Below, piece by piece: positions 28,695 to 36,603 of a stretch of DNA of 64,000 nt. Made by a program: the position numbers and the translations under genes. Under the pieces are notes generated by a model. That model saw nothing but the letters and a program-made list of their open reading frames with translations. It made no database searches and was not told the origin of the DNA. The number at the start of each line of letters is the position of its first letter. Position 1 is the stretch's first letter. This stretch comes from Cellulomonas sp. URHD0024 (GTDB lineage Bacteria; Actinomycetota; Actinomycetes; Actinomycetales; Cellulomonadaceae). The stretch is taken from positions 1,051,687 through 1,115,686 of the forward strand of contig NZ_AUEW01000001.1 of assembly GCF_000426185.1 (NCBI RefSeq), in the 5' to 3' direction.

Positions 28695-30455
28695 GTGGAC
28701 CGCAGGTCGTCCCACCCGTTCGCACTTCCCGTCGCGGCCGCCGCGGCGGTGATCGGTGTGATCCCGACCGTCGTCGTCCTCACCCACGCGGACGGCTATG
28801 TCACGGCGATGCTCGGAGCTCTCCTGTGGCAGCTGATGGTGGTCCTCGCCGGTGCGTTGCTCTGCGTGAACCCGGAGTCGCGCGGCCACGGGTTGCGCCT
28901 GCTCATCGCGTCGGCGCTCCTGGGACTCGGTCTGCTCAGCGACCCGGCGTTCGGTCAGCAGGGCTACTGGAACGAGATCGGAGGGGTGCTGGAGTGGATG
29001 CCCGTGCCCCTGCTCGCGACCGTGCTCCTGGCCTACCCCGCCGCGAAGGTCGCCACGCGCTCCGGACGCGTGCTCATCGGCATGCTGTGGGTGTGGGCCA
29101 CCGTCCCCGGGACGGTCAGCGCGCTGGTGTGGAACGACGTCGCCGCGGGCTACGACGACACCCGGCCCTGGTTCACGGTCGTCGAGATGAACGACGTCTC
29201 CCTCGCGATTCTGGACGTGAGGGCGTGGTGGGCCGCGGGGCTGGCGATCTGGTTCGTCATCGTGCAGGTCGGGCGCTGGCGACGCGCGCACGGCGTCGCG
29301 CGGATCCCGATCCGGATCATGGCGGCGGGCGGCGCCGCGCTCGCCGTCACGATCACCCTGCGCATGCTCACTCTGCTCGCCTACTGGGCCGGGCTCATGC
29401 CTCCCGTGGTCTACGCGGTCCTGGGCAACGTGCAGAACGTGATAGGTCTGCTCGCCGGGGCTGCTCTCCTCACCGTCGGACTACGCGCGGTGGCGCATCG
29501 CGGGGTCGTCGTCGAACGGCTGCTGCTCGCGAGCGGTGACCCGGTCGCGTTGCAAGGTGTGCTGCGCGAGGAGCTCGTCGACCCGACCCTCCTGCTGTCG
29601 TTCCGCGTCTCGGGAACCTGGGTCGGCGTCGACGGCGAGCTGTCCCGCGTCCCGCCCGGCGCAGGCCGGATGGAGCGAGAGATCGTCGAGGACGGCGGTG
29701 TGACCGTCGCGCGGATCGATGCCGACGACCAGGTGCTCGCCGACCCTGCCGGCTTGCGGGTGACCCTGGCCGCTGCGTCGATCGCCGTCCAGAACACCCG
29801 CCTCACCCTCGAACGCGCGGCCCACGTCGAGGAGGTGCAAGCCTCCCGGGCACGGATCGTGGAAGCGGGAGTCGCGAGACGCCGCGAGCTCGAACGCGAC
29901 CTGCACGACGGTGCCCAGCAGAGCCTGCTCGCTGTGGCGGCGACCCTGTCGCGGGCGTCGCTCAGCGAGGACCCCGACGAGATGCGCGCGGTGGTCGGCG
30001 ACGCGCGCGGGCAGCTGTCGACAGCCCTGGACGAACTGCGTCGGCTCGCGCGGGGCATCCATCCGGCAGCGCTGAGCCAAGGCGGGCTGACGGGCGGGCT
30101 GGCGTCGTTGGCCGCCGGGATCCCCGGGCTCGCCCTGCACGTGGACGACGACCTCGCGACGACGAACCTGCCCGCGGCGGTGGAATCGACGGCGTACTAC
30201 GTGATCGCCGAGTCGGTGACGAACGCGGTCAAGCACGCCGGTAGCTGCACGGTCGCCGTGGACGTGGGACTCGACGTCGCCGGCCTGCGTGTGGTCGTGA
30301 CCGACGACGGCGCTGGTGGCGCCGCCATGTCCCCCGGCGGCGGGCTCTCCGGACTGCGCGACCGTGTGCGGGCCCTCGGAGGCACGTTGGACGTGCACAG
30401 CGCCGCGGCCGGCACGCAGGTCCAGGCGGTCCTGCCCGTGGGAGCGACCGCATGA
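28695..30455 (+). CDS. Sensor histidine kinase, HisKA_3 (NarL/LiaS) type
   Basis: A 586-aa membrane sensor. The N-terminal third holds about six hydrophobic segments (residues about 10-260). The dimerisation and phosphoacceptor region contains ERDLHDGAQQSLL with the phosphorylated histidine at about residue 404. A HATPase domain follows with N-box YYVIAESVTNAVKHAG and glycine boxes TDDGAGGAA and GGGLSGLRDRV. The GTG start overlaps no neighbour. Its stop overlaps the response-regulator ATG by 4 bp, so the two form an operon. The signal is unknown. Confidence 0.93.
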   Translation: MDRRSSHPFALPVAAAAAVIGVIPTVVVLTHADGYVTAMLGALLWQLMVVLAGALLCVNPESRGHGLRLLIASALLGLGLLSDPAFGQQGYWNEIGGVLEWMPVPLLATVLLAYPAAKVATRSGRVLIGMLWVWATVPGTVSALVWNDVAAGYDDTRPWFTVVEMNDVSLAILDVRAWWAAGLAIWFVIVQVGRWRRAHGVARIPIRIMAAGGAALAVTITLRMLTLLAYWAGLMPPVVYAVLGNVQNVIGLLAGAALLTVGLRAVAHRGVVVERLLLASGDPVALQGVLREELVDPTLLLSFRVSGTWVGVDGELSRVPPGAGRMEREIVEDGGVTVARIDADDQVLADPAGLRVTLAAASIAVQNTRLTLERAAHVEEVQASRARIVEAGVARRRELERDLHDGAQQSLLAVAATLSRASLSEDPDEMRAVVGDARGQLSTALDELRRLARGIHPAALSQGGLTGGLASLAAGIPGLALHVDDDLATTNLPAAVESTAYYVIAESVTNAVKHAGSCTVAVDVGLDVAGLRVVVTDDGAGGAAMSPGGGLSGLRDRVRALGGTLDVHSAAAGTQVQAVLPVGATA

Positions 30456-31162
30456 GCGCATCGTTGCGCGTCGTCCTGTGCGACGACTCAGGGATCTTCC
30501 GCGACGGACTGCAGCTCCTGCTCGAGCGTGCAGGGGTCGACGTCGCGGCCTCCGTCTCGGACGTCGCCGCCCTGCATGCCGCCGTGGCCGAGCAGCTCCC
30601 CGACGTCGCCGTGGTCGACGTCCGGATGCCGCCGACACACACGGACGAAGGCATCCGGGCGGCCGTGAGCCTGCGCCGTTCCTTCCCGCAGGTCGGCGTC
30701 CTCGTCCTGTCGACGTACGTCGATGCTGCCTGGGCGCTCGCCCTCCTCGACGCCGTGCCCGACAGCGTGGGCTACCTGCTCAAGGACCGCGTCGACGACG
30801 TGGCGGGCCTGCTGGCCGCCCTCGAGCGCGTCGCCCGCGGAGGCGTGGCCCTCGACGCAGAGGTTGTCGCCTCGCTCGTCGCGACACGTCGGCACACCGA
30901 ACCACTCGAGCAGCTCACCGAGCGCGAGCGCGCGGTGCTGGCCGCGATGGCGCAGGGCCTTTCGAACTCCGGGATCGCGCAGACTCTGTTCGTGTCGGTG
31001 AAGACCGTCGAGACCCACGTCGCGGCCGTGTTCCGCACCCTCGGCCTGCAGGAGTCGAGCACCGACAACCGTCGGGTCAAGGCCGCGCTGGTGTACCTCG
31101 GCGCGCAGTCGGACCCCCGGCTCGCCCGCGCGTTCCTCGGACCAGATCCTCGGCGAGAGTGA
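30452..31162 (+). CDS. LuxR/NarL-family response regulator
   Basis: A 236-aa regulator, partner of the preceding kinase. The receiver domain carries the acidic pair in VVLCDDSGIF, the phosphoacceptor aspartate at residue 56 in VAVVDVRMPP, and the conserved lysine in YLLKDRVDDV. The C-terminal LuxR-type HTH contains LTERERAVLAAMAQGLSN and VSVKTVETHVAAVF. Linked by ATGA overlap to the kinase. Targets cannot be read from the window; the small membrane proteins encoded convergently are candidates. Confidence 0.94.
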   Translation: MSASLRVVLCDDSGIFRDGLQLLLERAGVDVAASVSDVAALHAAVAEQLPDVAVVDVRMPPTHTDEGIRAAVSLRRSFPQVGVLVLSTYVDAAWALALLDAVPDSVGYLLKDRVDDVAGLLAALERVARGGVALDAEVVASLVATRRHTEPLEQLTERERAVLAAMAQGLSNSGIAQTLFVSVKTVETHVAAVFRTLGLQESSTDNRRVKAALVYLGAQSDPRLARAFLGPDPRRE

Positions 31163-31178
31163 ACGCTGCTCACGACCA

Positions 31179-31209
31179 GGCGGCCGAGCGCGGTGCAGCT
31201 CTCGCCGCC
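31179..31209. terminator. Hairpin after the two-component operon
   Basis: GGCGGC (31179-31184) pairs with GCCGCC (31204-31209), and inside it GAGC pairs with GCTC, leaving an 8-nt loop. It lies 17 bp past the response-regulator stop and 13 bp before the stop of the convergent gene. No T-tract. Confidence 0.4.
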
Positions 31210-31221
31210 GTTCGGCGCCAG

Positions 31222-31608
31222 TCATCCTCCGCTCGGCCGGTGTGGGGTCGGGAACGACGCAGAAACGGCACGCCACGCCGGAATCGGGACGGCAACCGTC
31301 ACCGATGACCGGCCAGGCGTCGCGCATGCCAGCGGTTCGCGGCAGGCGATCCCGTCACTCGGGGTCAGAGCGCAGGTGTCGGCCGGCGGTCCAACCACGT
31401 ACACCGGCGGGACGCTGAGGTCCCCGGTCGGACCTGCTGGGCCGAGCACCCCCACGCCGACGGCGACCGCGGCCGCAACCAGCCCGCCGGCAACGGCAAG
31501 CCGGACCTGAGAGCGCGGTGCCGAGGGCGGTTTCGTGGGTGCGGGCTGCGGGTACAGCTCGAACTCGACGACCGTGCCGAGGTGCGGCCGCGCACGGCGC
31601 GAGCTCAT
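31222..31608 (-). CDS. Hypothetical single-pass membrane protein, 128 aa
   Basis: A cytoplasmic N-terminus of about 35 residues (GTVVEFELYPQPAPTKPP) leads into one membrane helix (VRLAVAGGLVAAAVAVGVGV) and an outside domain of about 70 residues with two cysteines (DTCALTPSDGIACREP) that could form a disulfide, possibly with a third in LACATPG. ATG at 31608 overlaps the stop of a 57-codon gene by 4 bp. Function unknown. Confidence 0.6.
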   Translation of the reverse strand: MSSRRARPHLGTVVEFELYPQPAPTKPPSAPRSQVRLAVAGGLVAAAVAVGVGVLGPAGPTGDLSVPPVYVVGPPADTCALTPSDGIACREPLACATPGRSSVTVAVPIPAWRAVSASFPTPHRPSGG

Positions 31609-31778
31609 GGCTCGACCAGCGAGCGATCGACGCTGGGCCCGGGCGACGGCGCCGGGACGTCGAGGCCGTGTGCGGCGCCACCCTGGCTGACAAGGAGCAC
31701 GACGGTGAGGAGCATCGCGGTCCCGCCCGACACCAGCGCCGGGGTGGGCCTCTCGGATGTCCGACGGTTGGTAGGCAT
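31605..31778 (-). CDS. Small exported or membrane peptide, 57 aa
   Basis: MPTNRRTSERPTPALVSGG is followed by a hydrophobic core (TAMLLTVVLLVSQGGAAHG) and a Pro/Ser-rich tail ending SLVEP. It looks like a signal-peptide-bearing or single-pass micropeptide with a possible cleavage after AAHG. The ATG is at 31778. Its stop overlaps the start of the 128-aa membrane-protein gene (ATGA), a strong sign that both are translated. Function unknown. Confidence 0.6.
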   Translation of the reverse strand: MPTNRRTSERPTPALVSGGTAMLLTVVLLVSQGGAAHGLDVPAPSPGPSVDRSLVEP

Positions 31779-32030
31779 GGACCGACGGTGCGCCTGTCGG
31801 ACGTACGCTCACATCGGGGCCGGCCCTGGAAACCGCCAGGGTAAACCCCGGCGACGCGCCCCCGGGGCAAGCGGACAACGGGCGTGTGGACCGTAGCCGG
31901 AGCGCCCCTACACGCTCGTGGGCGCAGCACTCGTGCATGGCGGTGATCGCGAGCGACGATCCGAAAACGGCCGATGGCCACGTCCGGCTCCTGTGTTCAG
32001 GATCCCGGCGTGGCCTCTGACCAGCACTTG

Positions 32031-32071
<41 letters not shown>

Positions 32072-32419
32072 ACCGCGCGGCACTCCGCCCATTGCGCAAT
32101 CTCGGCGTTCTTCGGCGGTTAGCCCTCTGACCTGGCCCGACGCCGGGATCGGCGTGCGTTGCGAGCCCATCCTATGGGAACTCTTCGGCGCTTTTCGAGC
32201 CCGTTCGGCACCGCAAAGTGTCCAATTCTTGTCCATCGCGTACATTCCGAGGAGCTCGAGAGTTTGATTGAAGTAGGCGCGACATCCTCTGTCGCCGGAG
32301 GCGAGAGGTGCAAGCGCCGGGCACCGAGCTGATGTGAGGCGGCACGCCAAGTCCGACAGAGGCGACCGGGATCCGTCGTCCGTGCGACCTGCTCATGGCG
32401 ATCGGCGAAGCCGGGCGAC

Positions 32420-32660
32420 GCGGGCCACCACAGGCCGCGGACGCGGCTGGTGGTGACGGCGACCGCTTCCACGGGTCGGATGCGGTGCTCGACGAGGGCC
32501 TCGAGGTGGCGTTGGTCGGTCTGGGCGGCGTGCGGTCCGGGGCACGCGGCCGCTCCAGTGGTGGTGTATCCGGCGCGCAACCAATGGCCGGTGATGTTCG
32601 GGTGGGGTAGCCCCGAAGCGCGGGCGCGTCGGGTGACGATCTCGGCCTCGCTAGACGTAT
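32420..32660 (-). pseudogene. Tyrosine recombinase C-terminal remnant (copy 1)
   Basis: The translation [20 protein letters not shown] followed by LRAGYTTTG and LEALVEHRIRPVEAVAVTTS aligns by eye with the C-terminal third of the recombinase pseudogene at 35459-36431. The catalytic tyrosine of EHYIRP is replaced by arginine (EHRIRP), and nothing upstream encodes the rest of the protein. It is the most diverged of three copies and lies next to the tRNA scar. Confidence 0.7.
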
Positions 32661-32945
32661 CGCGCTCCGGTCGATCCCGGTCCGGCCTCAACGCGGGTCC
32701 AAGTCACAGTCATGACCACATTATGTCTGGCCCGACTGCCGCGTAACGTCGCAGCTGCAGCCAGGTTGAATCTGGAGAACACCAAGAATCCACGCGGCCC
32801 ATTGCCCGCGACCCGCGAGTCGAGCGAGGCCCAATTGCTCACGACGCGAACGCGTGCGAACCCAGATGGAGCCAACCTGATCGACGAGCCGCTTCAGTCG
32901 GCCCTCGATTCGCGGTCGAACTCCTTCGCCGATCGTGGATTTCGC

Positions 32946-33941
32946 CTAAGCGACCTTTGCGCCCTTCGAGCGGTTGCACTTCCAGCACAGCGTCTGGAGG
33001 TTCTCCGGCACGCTCAAACCGCCTTTGGACACCGGGGTGATGTGGTCGACCTCGAGCAGCAAGTGCGGCTCAGCGGACAGCGAGACCCCGCACGTCACGC
33101 AGGCGTAGTTATCGCGCTCCTTGATCTCGCCACGAAGTCGGGTCGTCATTAGCGCGCGCTGCCCAGCAGCGGACTTGGCCCACCTGATTTTGTCGACCAA
33201 GGTCGAAGAGAGGGCCTCAAGCGTCGAAGTGTTGAGTTCGACGCTCGTCTCCTGAGCACTGTTGCCGCCGGCAGAGGTGTACTGGAACTTGTACCGGGGG
33301 TAAGGCACCTCGATCGGCGACAGGTGAACACCGATCTGATCCCAGAACTCCGAGCGGTAGTGTTTGAGGATGAATTTCGGTGGATTGATCAGTGCGGTGA
33401 TGTCCGCCTCGCGCCGCTTGACGTTGACAACGGCGTCTTCCAGCCTGGCAATGTCGTCGGCGACTCGCTGGACGTCGGCAAGTGTTTCCTGATCGGCCGC
33501 GATAGAGAAGTACTTCATTAGGTATTTGATCGGTTCGGCGCTGGCGCTGCGCACGACCTGCAGTGAGGCGTTATGCACGTGCGGGGCGTAGTCGGCGACG
33601 TTTCGGTCGCGGCGATAGTTCCACGCCGAGTTATTGTCGAATGAGGCGAGGTGTGCGTACTGACCGGACGACGATGCGCCGAGCTCGAACGAGCCCTTTG
33701 CGCGAATCTCCTGGACGTAGTCGACAACGTCGTTGTGTTCGACTACGACGGCGGCGACCTCAGCCTTTAGCGTCTGGAATTGCTGCGAGGCAAAGTAGCG
33801 ATTTTTGCGAACTGCACGAACAATGGGGTTGGCGATAATGATCGCTGCAAGCGCCAGCACGGTGAGCCAAAAGCTGCTCGAGGCCGCCGGGACGGCGATG
33901 ACTGCGACGATGAGCAGGACGATGAGGAGTGCTGCGGGCAT
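32946..33941 (-). CDS. Membrane-anchored HNH endonuclease
   Basis: A 331-aa protein. Two hydrophobic stretches at residues about 3-20 and 24-42 anchor the N-terminus, then a long helical region with predicted coiled coil (ADDIARLEDAVVNVKRREAD) leads to a C-terminal HNH domain: zinc pairs CVTCG and CWKCNRS flank the catalytic LEVDHITPVSKGG and ENLQTLC. Start ATG at 33941 after AAAGGA. HNH plus membrane anchor fits an effector that cuts DNA entering the cell or DNA near the membrane; the position inside a defence-rich island supports that inference. The 32661-32945 stretch beyond its stop shows nothing. Confidence 0.82.
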   Translation of the reverse strand: MPAALLIVLLIVAVIAVPAASSSFWLTVLALAAIIIANPIVRAVRKNRYFASQQFQTLKAEVAAVVVEHNDVVDYVQEIRAKGSFELGASSSGQYAHLASFDNNSAWNYRRDRNVADYAPHVHNASLQVVRSASAEPIKYLMKYFSIAADQETLADVQRVADDIARLEDAVVNVKRREADITALINPPKFILKHYRSEFWDQIGVHLSPIEVPYPRYKFQYTSAGGNSAQETSVELNTSTLEALSSTLVDKIRWAKSAAGQRALMTTRLRGEIKERDNYACVTCGVSLSAEPHLLLEVDHITPVSKGGLSVPENLQTLCWKCNRSKGAKVA

Positions 33942-34256
33942 CTGCGACGGGTCCTTTGGCGCTTCATGTTGACAACGGATGTTGAGAGCGAGGCCCTCGC
34001 ATCCCGGCTGGTGCCGACAGGCTACGCGCGATCGGCCGGAGCTAATGGCACCTTCGGCCAGCAAGTCCGGCGCTTGTGCGTGCTCAGGGTGGCCCACTTT
34101 TCAACCGTCGCTCTGGCCTACTTTTCGTCCGTCGCCGACAACTTTGCCCGCACGGTGCTCTGCGGCTTTTCCAGGCGAGGCTCGAGCCAAGAGCGACCGT
34201 CCAGCAAACGCGCCGGTTCGCGGCTCCACGTGTTCGATGACCGCAGGCCGAAGCCG
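33942..34256. other. Intergenic region between HNH gene and the Abi module
   Basis: About 315 bp separate the divergent HNH start from the promoter of the small RNA gene. It must hold the HNH promoter, which I cannot place. No coding sequence or clear repeat is seen. Confidence 0.4.
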
Positions 34257-34265
34257 TGCTAGCCT
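34257..34265 (+). promoter_or_regulatory. Extended -10 promoter element of the Abi-associated RNA
   Basis: TGCTAGCCT is an extended -10 element (TG, one base, then TAGCCT at 34260-34265). Transcription should start near 34271. The -35 region is weak. The short distance to the following terminator hairpin argues that it makes a small RNA as well as any read-through message for the Abi gene. Confidence 0.5.
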
Positions 34266-34270
34266 CGGTG

Positions 34271-34318
34271 AACCACATCCCCCACGCCTCTCCACGATGC
34301 GCACTTGGGGGATTTTCT
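34271..34318 (+). ncRNA. Putative abiF-type small RNA with terminator hairpin
   Basis: The stem ATCCCCCA (34277-34284) pairs perfectly with TGGGGGAT (34306-34313) across a 21-nt loop and is followed by TTTTCTCT. That is a plausible intrinsic terminator and the 3' end of a transcript of about 48 nt. It sits between a -10 element and the Abi_2/AbiF-family gene that starts 22 nt later. A structured abiF RNA motif upstream of abiF genes is an established family; whether this RNA belongs to it needs a covariance search. The large loop could pair elsewhere or be the functional part. Confidence 0.55.
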
Positions 34319-34340
34319 CTGTAGTGGGCGGAGGAGCCCG

Positions 34341-35345
34341 GTGCCTGGACCCTCGCGCGCGCCACGCGCTGCGCGGCCGCGCGGCACTCTCACCTACGAC
34401 AAGCCGCCGCTGAGCCTCGACGCGCTCGTCGGCCGCCTCAGTGAACGCGGTCTGGAGATTCCCGACTCCGAACGGGCACGTCGCTACCTGCGGCACATCG
34501 GCTACTACCGGCTGTCGCCCTACACGATCCCGTTCCAACAGGGCGGACCTGATCACGTCTTTCGCGATGGGACGTCGTTCGACGACGTACTCGATCTGTA
34601 CGTCTTCGATCGAGGCCTGCGGCTCTTGGTCATGGACGCGCTGGAGCGCGTCGAGGTCGCGATGCGCGCAGCCCTGACCGACCACATGTCGACGACCTAC
34701 GGGGACCCGCACTGGTACGTCTCCGCGACGCACTTCCGCAGACCCAACACGCACGACGGGCTCCTGCGGATCGTGCGCAACACGTGCAACGAGCGGCTGG
34801 CGGGGTCGTCGGATGCCGGGCAGGACCTGCTGGTCCACCGATCGGCCCTTGAGCACTACCTGACGGCGTACGGCTCGCCCGAGTTGCCGCCCTCCTGGCT
34901 GATGGTCGAGACACTTACGATCGGTCAGTTGACCACCACGTATCGCAATCTGAGCAGACGGTCAGACCGGACCGCAGTCGCCGGGGCGATCGGCCTTAGC
35001 GCGCCGGTGCTGGAGTCCTGGTTCCAGACCTACGTGCGCGTGCGAAATGTCTGCGCCCACCACGGGCGGCTGTGGAACCTCGGGCTCGGCGTTTACCCGG
35101 CGATCCCGTCCACAACGACGATCTCGTGGTTGCAGGGAACCGATGCCCTTCCGGACCGCTCAAGGAGGCGCATCTACCCGGTCCTTGTCTCGCTGCAATC
35201 CATACTCGACTCGGTGTCTTCGCGCAGCAGCTGGGCGAGCCGGCTCCATGCACTCCTCAACGACCGTCCGCCGATGAACCTGAGCGGCATGGGCGTCCCC
35301 GAGGGCTGGGCTGACGACGGGTTCTGGAGCCGCCACCTCACCTGA
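34341..35345 (+). CDS. abiF: Abi_2/AbiF-family abortive infection protein
   Basis: A 334-aa member of the Abi_2 (AbiD/AbiF) family. Visible family motifs are KPPLSLDALVGRLSERGLEI near the N-terminus, RRYLRHIGYYRLSPYTIPF, LYVFDRGLRLLVMDALERVE and, near residues 232-245, the HEPN RNase-like motif VRNVCAHHGRLWN (R-x4-H type). Known relatives stop phage growth, probably by cleaving RNA. The GTG at 34341 follows GGCGGAGGAG; an in-frame TTG at 34305 lies inside the RNA hairpin and is less likely. The upstream short RNA gene fits the AbiF-RNA pairing. The name is by family, not by proven function. Confidence 0.85.
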   Translation: MPGPSRAPRAARPRGTLTYDKPPLSLDALVGRLSERGLEIPDSERARRYLRHIGYYRLSPYTIPFQQGGPDHVFRDGTSFDDVLDLYVFDRGLRLLVMDALERVEVAMRAALTDHMSTTYGDPHWYVSATHFRRPNTHDGLLRIVRNTCNERLAGSSDAGQDLLVHRSALEHYLTAYGSPELPPSWLMVETLTIGQLTTTYRNLSRRSDRTAVAGAIGLSAPVLESWFQTYVRVRNVCAHHGRLWNLGLGVYPAIPSTTTISWLQGTDALPDRSRRRIYPVLVSLQSILDSVSSRSSWASRLHALLNDRPPMNLSGMGVPEGWADDGFWSRHLT

Positions 35346-35458
35346 GACGCCGCGCACCACGAGTCGCGATCCAGGACGCGCTTCCTCGGCGCGCTAGGCG
35401 CGAGTGGTAGGCGGGTCAGGCTCCCAGCCTGGCGCGGTGGGGGCGCGTATGCAGAGAG

Positions 35459-36431
35459 CTACAGGCCGAGGTCGCGGCTGGTGGTGATGGTGAGGGCTTC
35501 CATGGGGCGGATGTAGTGCTCGATGAGGGTCTTGAGGTGGCGGTGGCGCGTCTGTGCGGCGATGCGGTCCAGGGGGACGCCGGCGGCTGCGGCGGTGGTG
35601 GCGTGCCCGGCGCGGAGCGAGTGGCCGGTGATGTGCGGTGCGGGGAGCCCGGCGGCGCGGGCGCGCCGGGTGACGATTCTGGAGGCGGCGGTGGCGGAGA
35701 TCGGGTCGCCGGTCGGGGCGTGGTGGTTTCGTTGGGCCGTGAACAGCGGGCCGGGTGCGGTTCCGCGCAGGTTCAGCCAGGTGTCCAGGGCGGCCAGGGG
35801 GCAGGTCGGGGCGTGGCGTCCGGGAGCGACGGCGACGACCTGGCCGCGGGCTTCCTGGTCGGTCTTGGACCGGCGCAATGCAGCAGCAGCCCGCCCGGGT
35901 GCGGCTCGAGATCGGCCAGCCTCAGGGCGGCAAGCTCGCCGGGACGCAGCGCGGAGGCGAAGCCGAGCAGGATCAGGGCGCCGTCCCGGGCACCGGCCCG
36001 CGTCGTGCCGTCGATGGCGGTGACGATCGTGGTGATCTCGGTCAGGTCCAGGGCGTGCGCGGGGTGTCGGGCGGCGGTGCCGATCGTGCGGCGCAGACCG
36101 CGGCGGACCAGCCGCACGGTGTCGTCCCGGATCGGGTCGGGCAGGTCCAGGTCACGGTGGTGCGCGCCGACCGCGGCACGGCCAGCTCGAGCGTGGACAT
36201 GCTGGCCCCGGTCTCGGCGCGTACGGTGAGGTAGGCGCTGACCAGGTGCGAGGACGCCGGCAGCGGCGGCACGTCGCGGCCCGCGCACCACCGGGCCCAG
36301 CCCCGCCAGGCGCTGGCGTACATGGCGCGGGAGGCCGGGGCACGCCCGGCCTGCAGGGCCGCCGTGATGCGGGCGACGTCGGTCTCGGTCAGGCCGGCGG
36401 GCAGGGACGCGGAGGCGGGATGCGTGGGCAT
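35459..36431 (-). pseudogene. Tyrosine recombinase (integrase), broken by two frameshifts (copy 2)
   Basis: Three frames together encode a full-length phage-type integrase: an N-terminal SAM-like domain (MPTHPASASLPAGL, then YASAWRGWARWCAGRDV), a shift near 36185, the catalytic core with arginine in [13 protein letters not shown], a second shift near 35878, then the lysine in [13 protein letters not shown], the H-x-x-R box [14 protein letters not shown] and the tyrosine in [12 protein letters not shown]. All catalytic residues survive, so the inactivation is recent unless the shifts are sequencing errors. It lies between the Abi module and the wHTH-phosphorylase gene. The 35346-35458 and 36432-36603 flanks hold no gene. 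Confidence 0.8.
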
Positions 36432-36603
36432 GGCCCAGTACCCGCGCTCGTGGCAGCGCGGGAAAGATCCCAATTGATGTCCACCGCGCGAGGCGTGTTC
36501 GCCTCCCGCGTGGTGACGATCTTCGGCCGCGGTGGCGCAGATGAGGTCGGCACCGACCTGAACCCGGATGGCTCAGTAACGCTGCGTCGCAGGTCTTCGC
36601 CTG

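Noticed and set aside
32259..32268. AGAGTTTGAT resembling the start of a 16S rRNA gene
   Set aside because: The following bases do not continue as 16S rRNA and no other rRNA segment is present, so it is a chance 10-base match.
34305..34340. TTG start of the Abi gene at 34305
   Set aside because: It would begin inside the terminator hairpin of the small RNA and lacks a ribosome site; the GTG at 34341 has GGCGGAGGAG in front.
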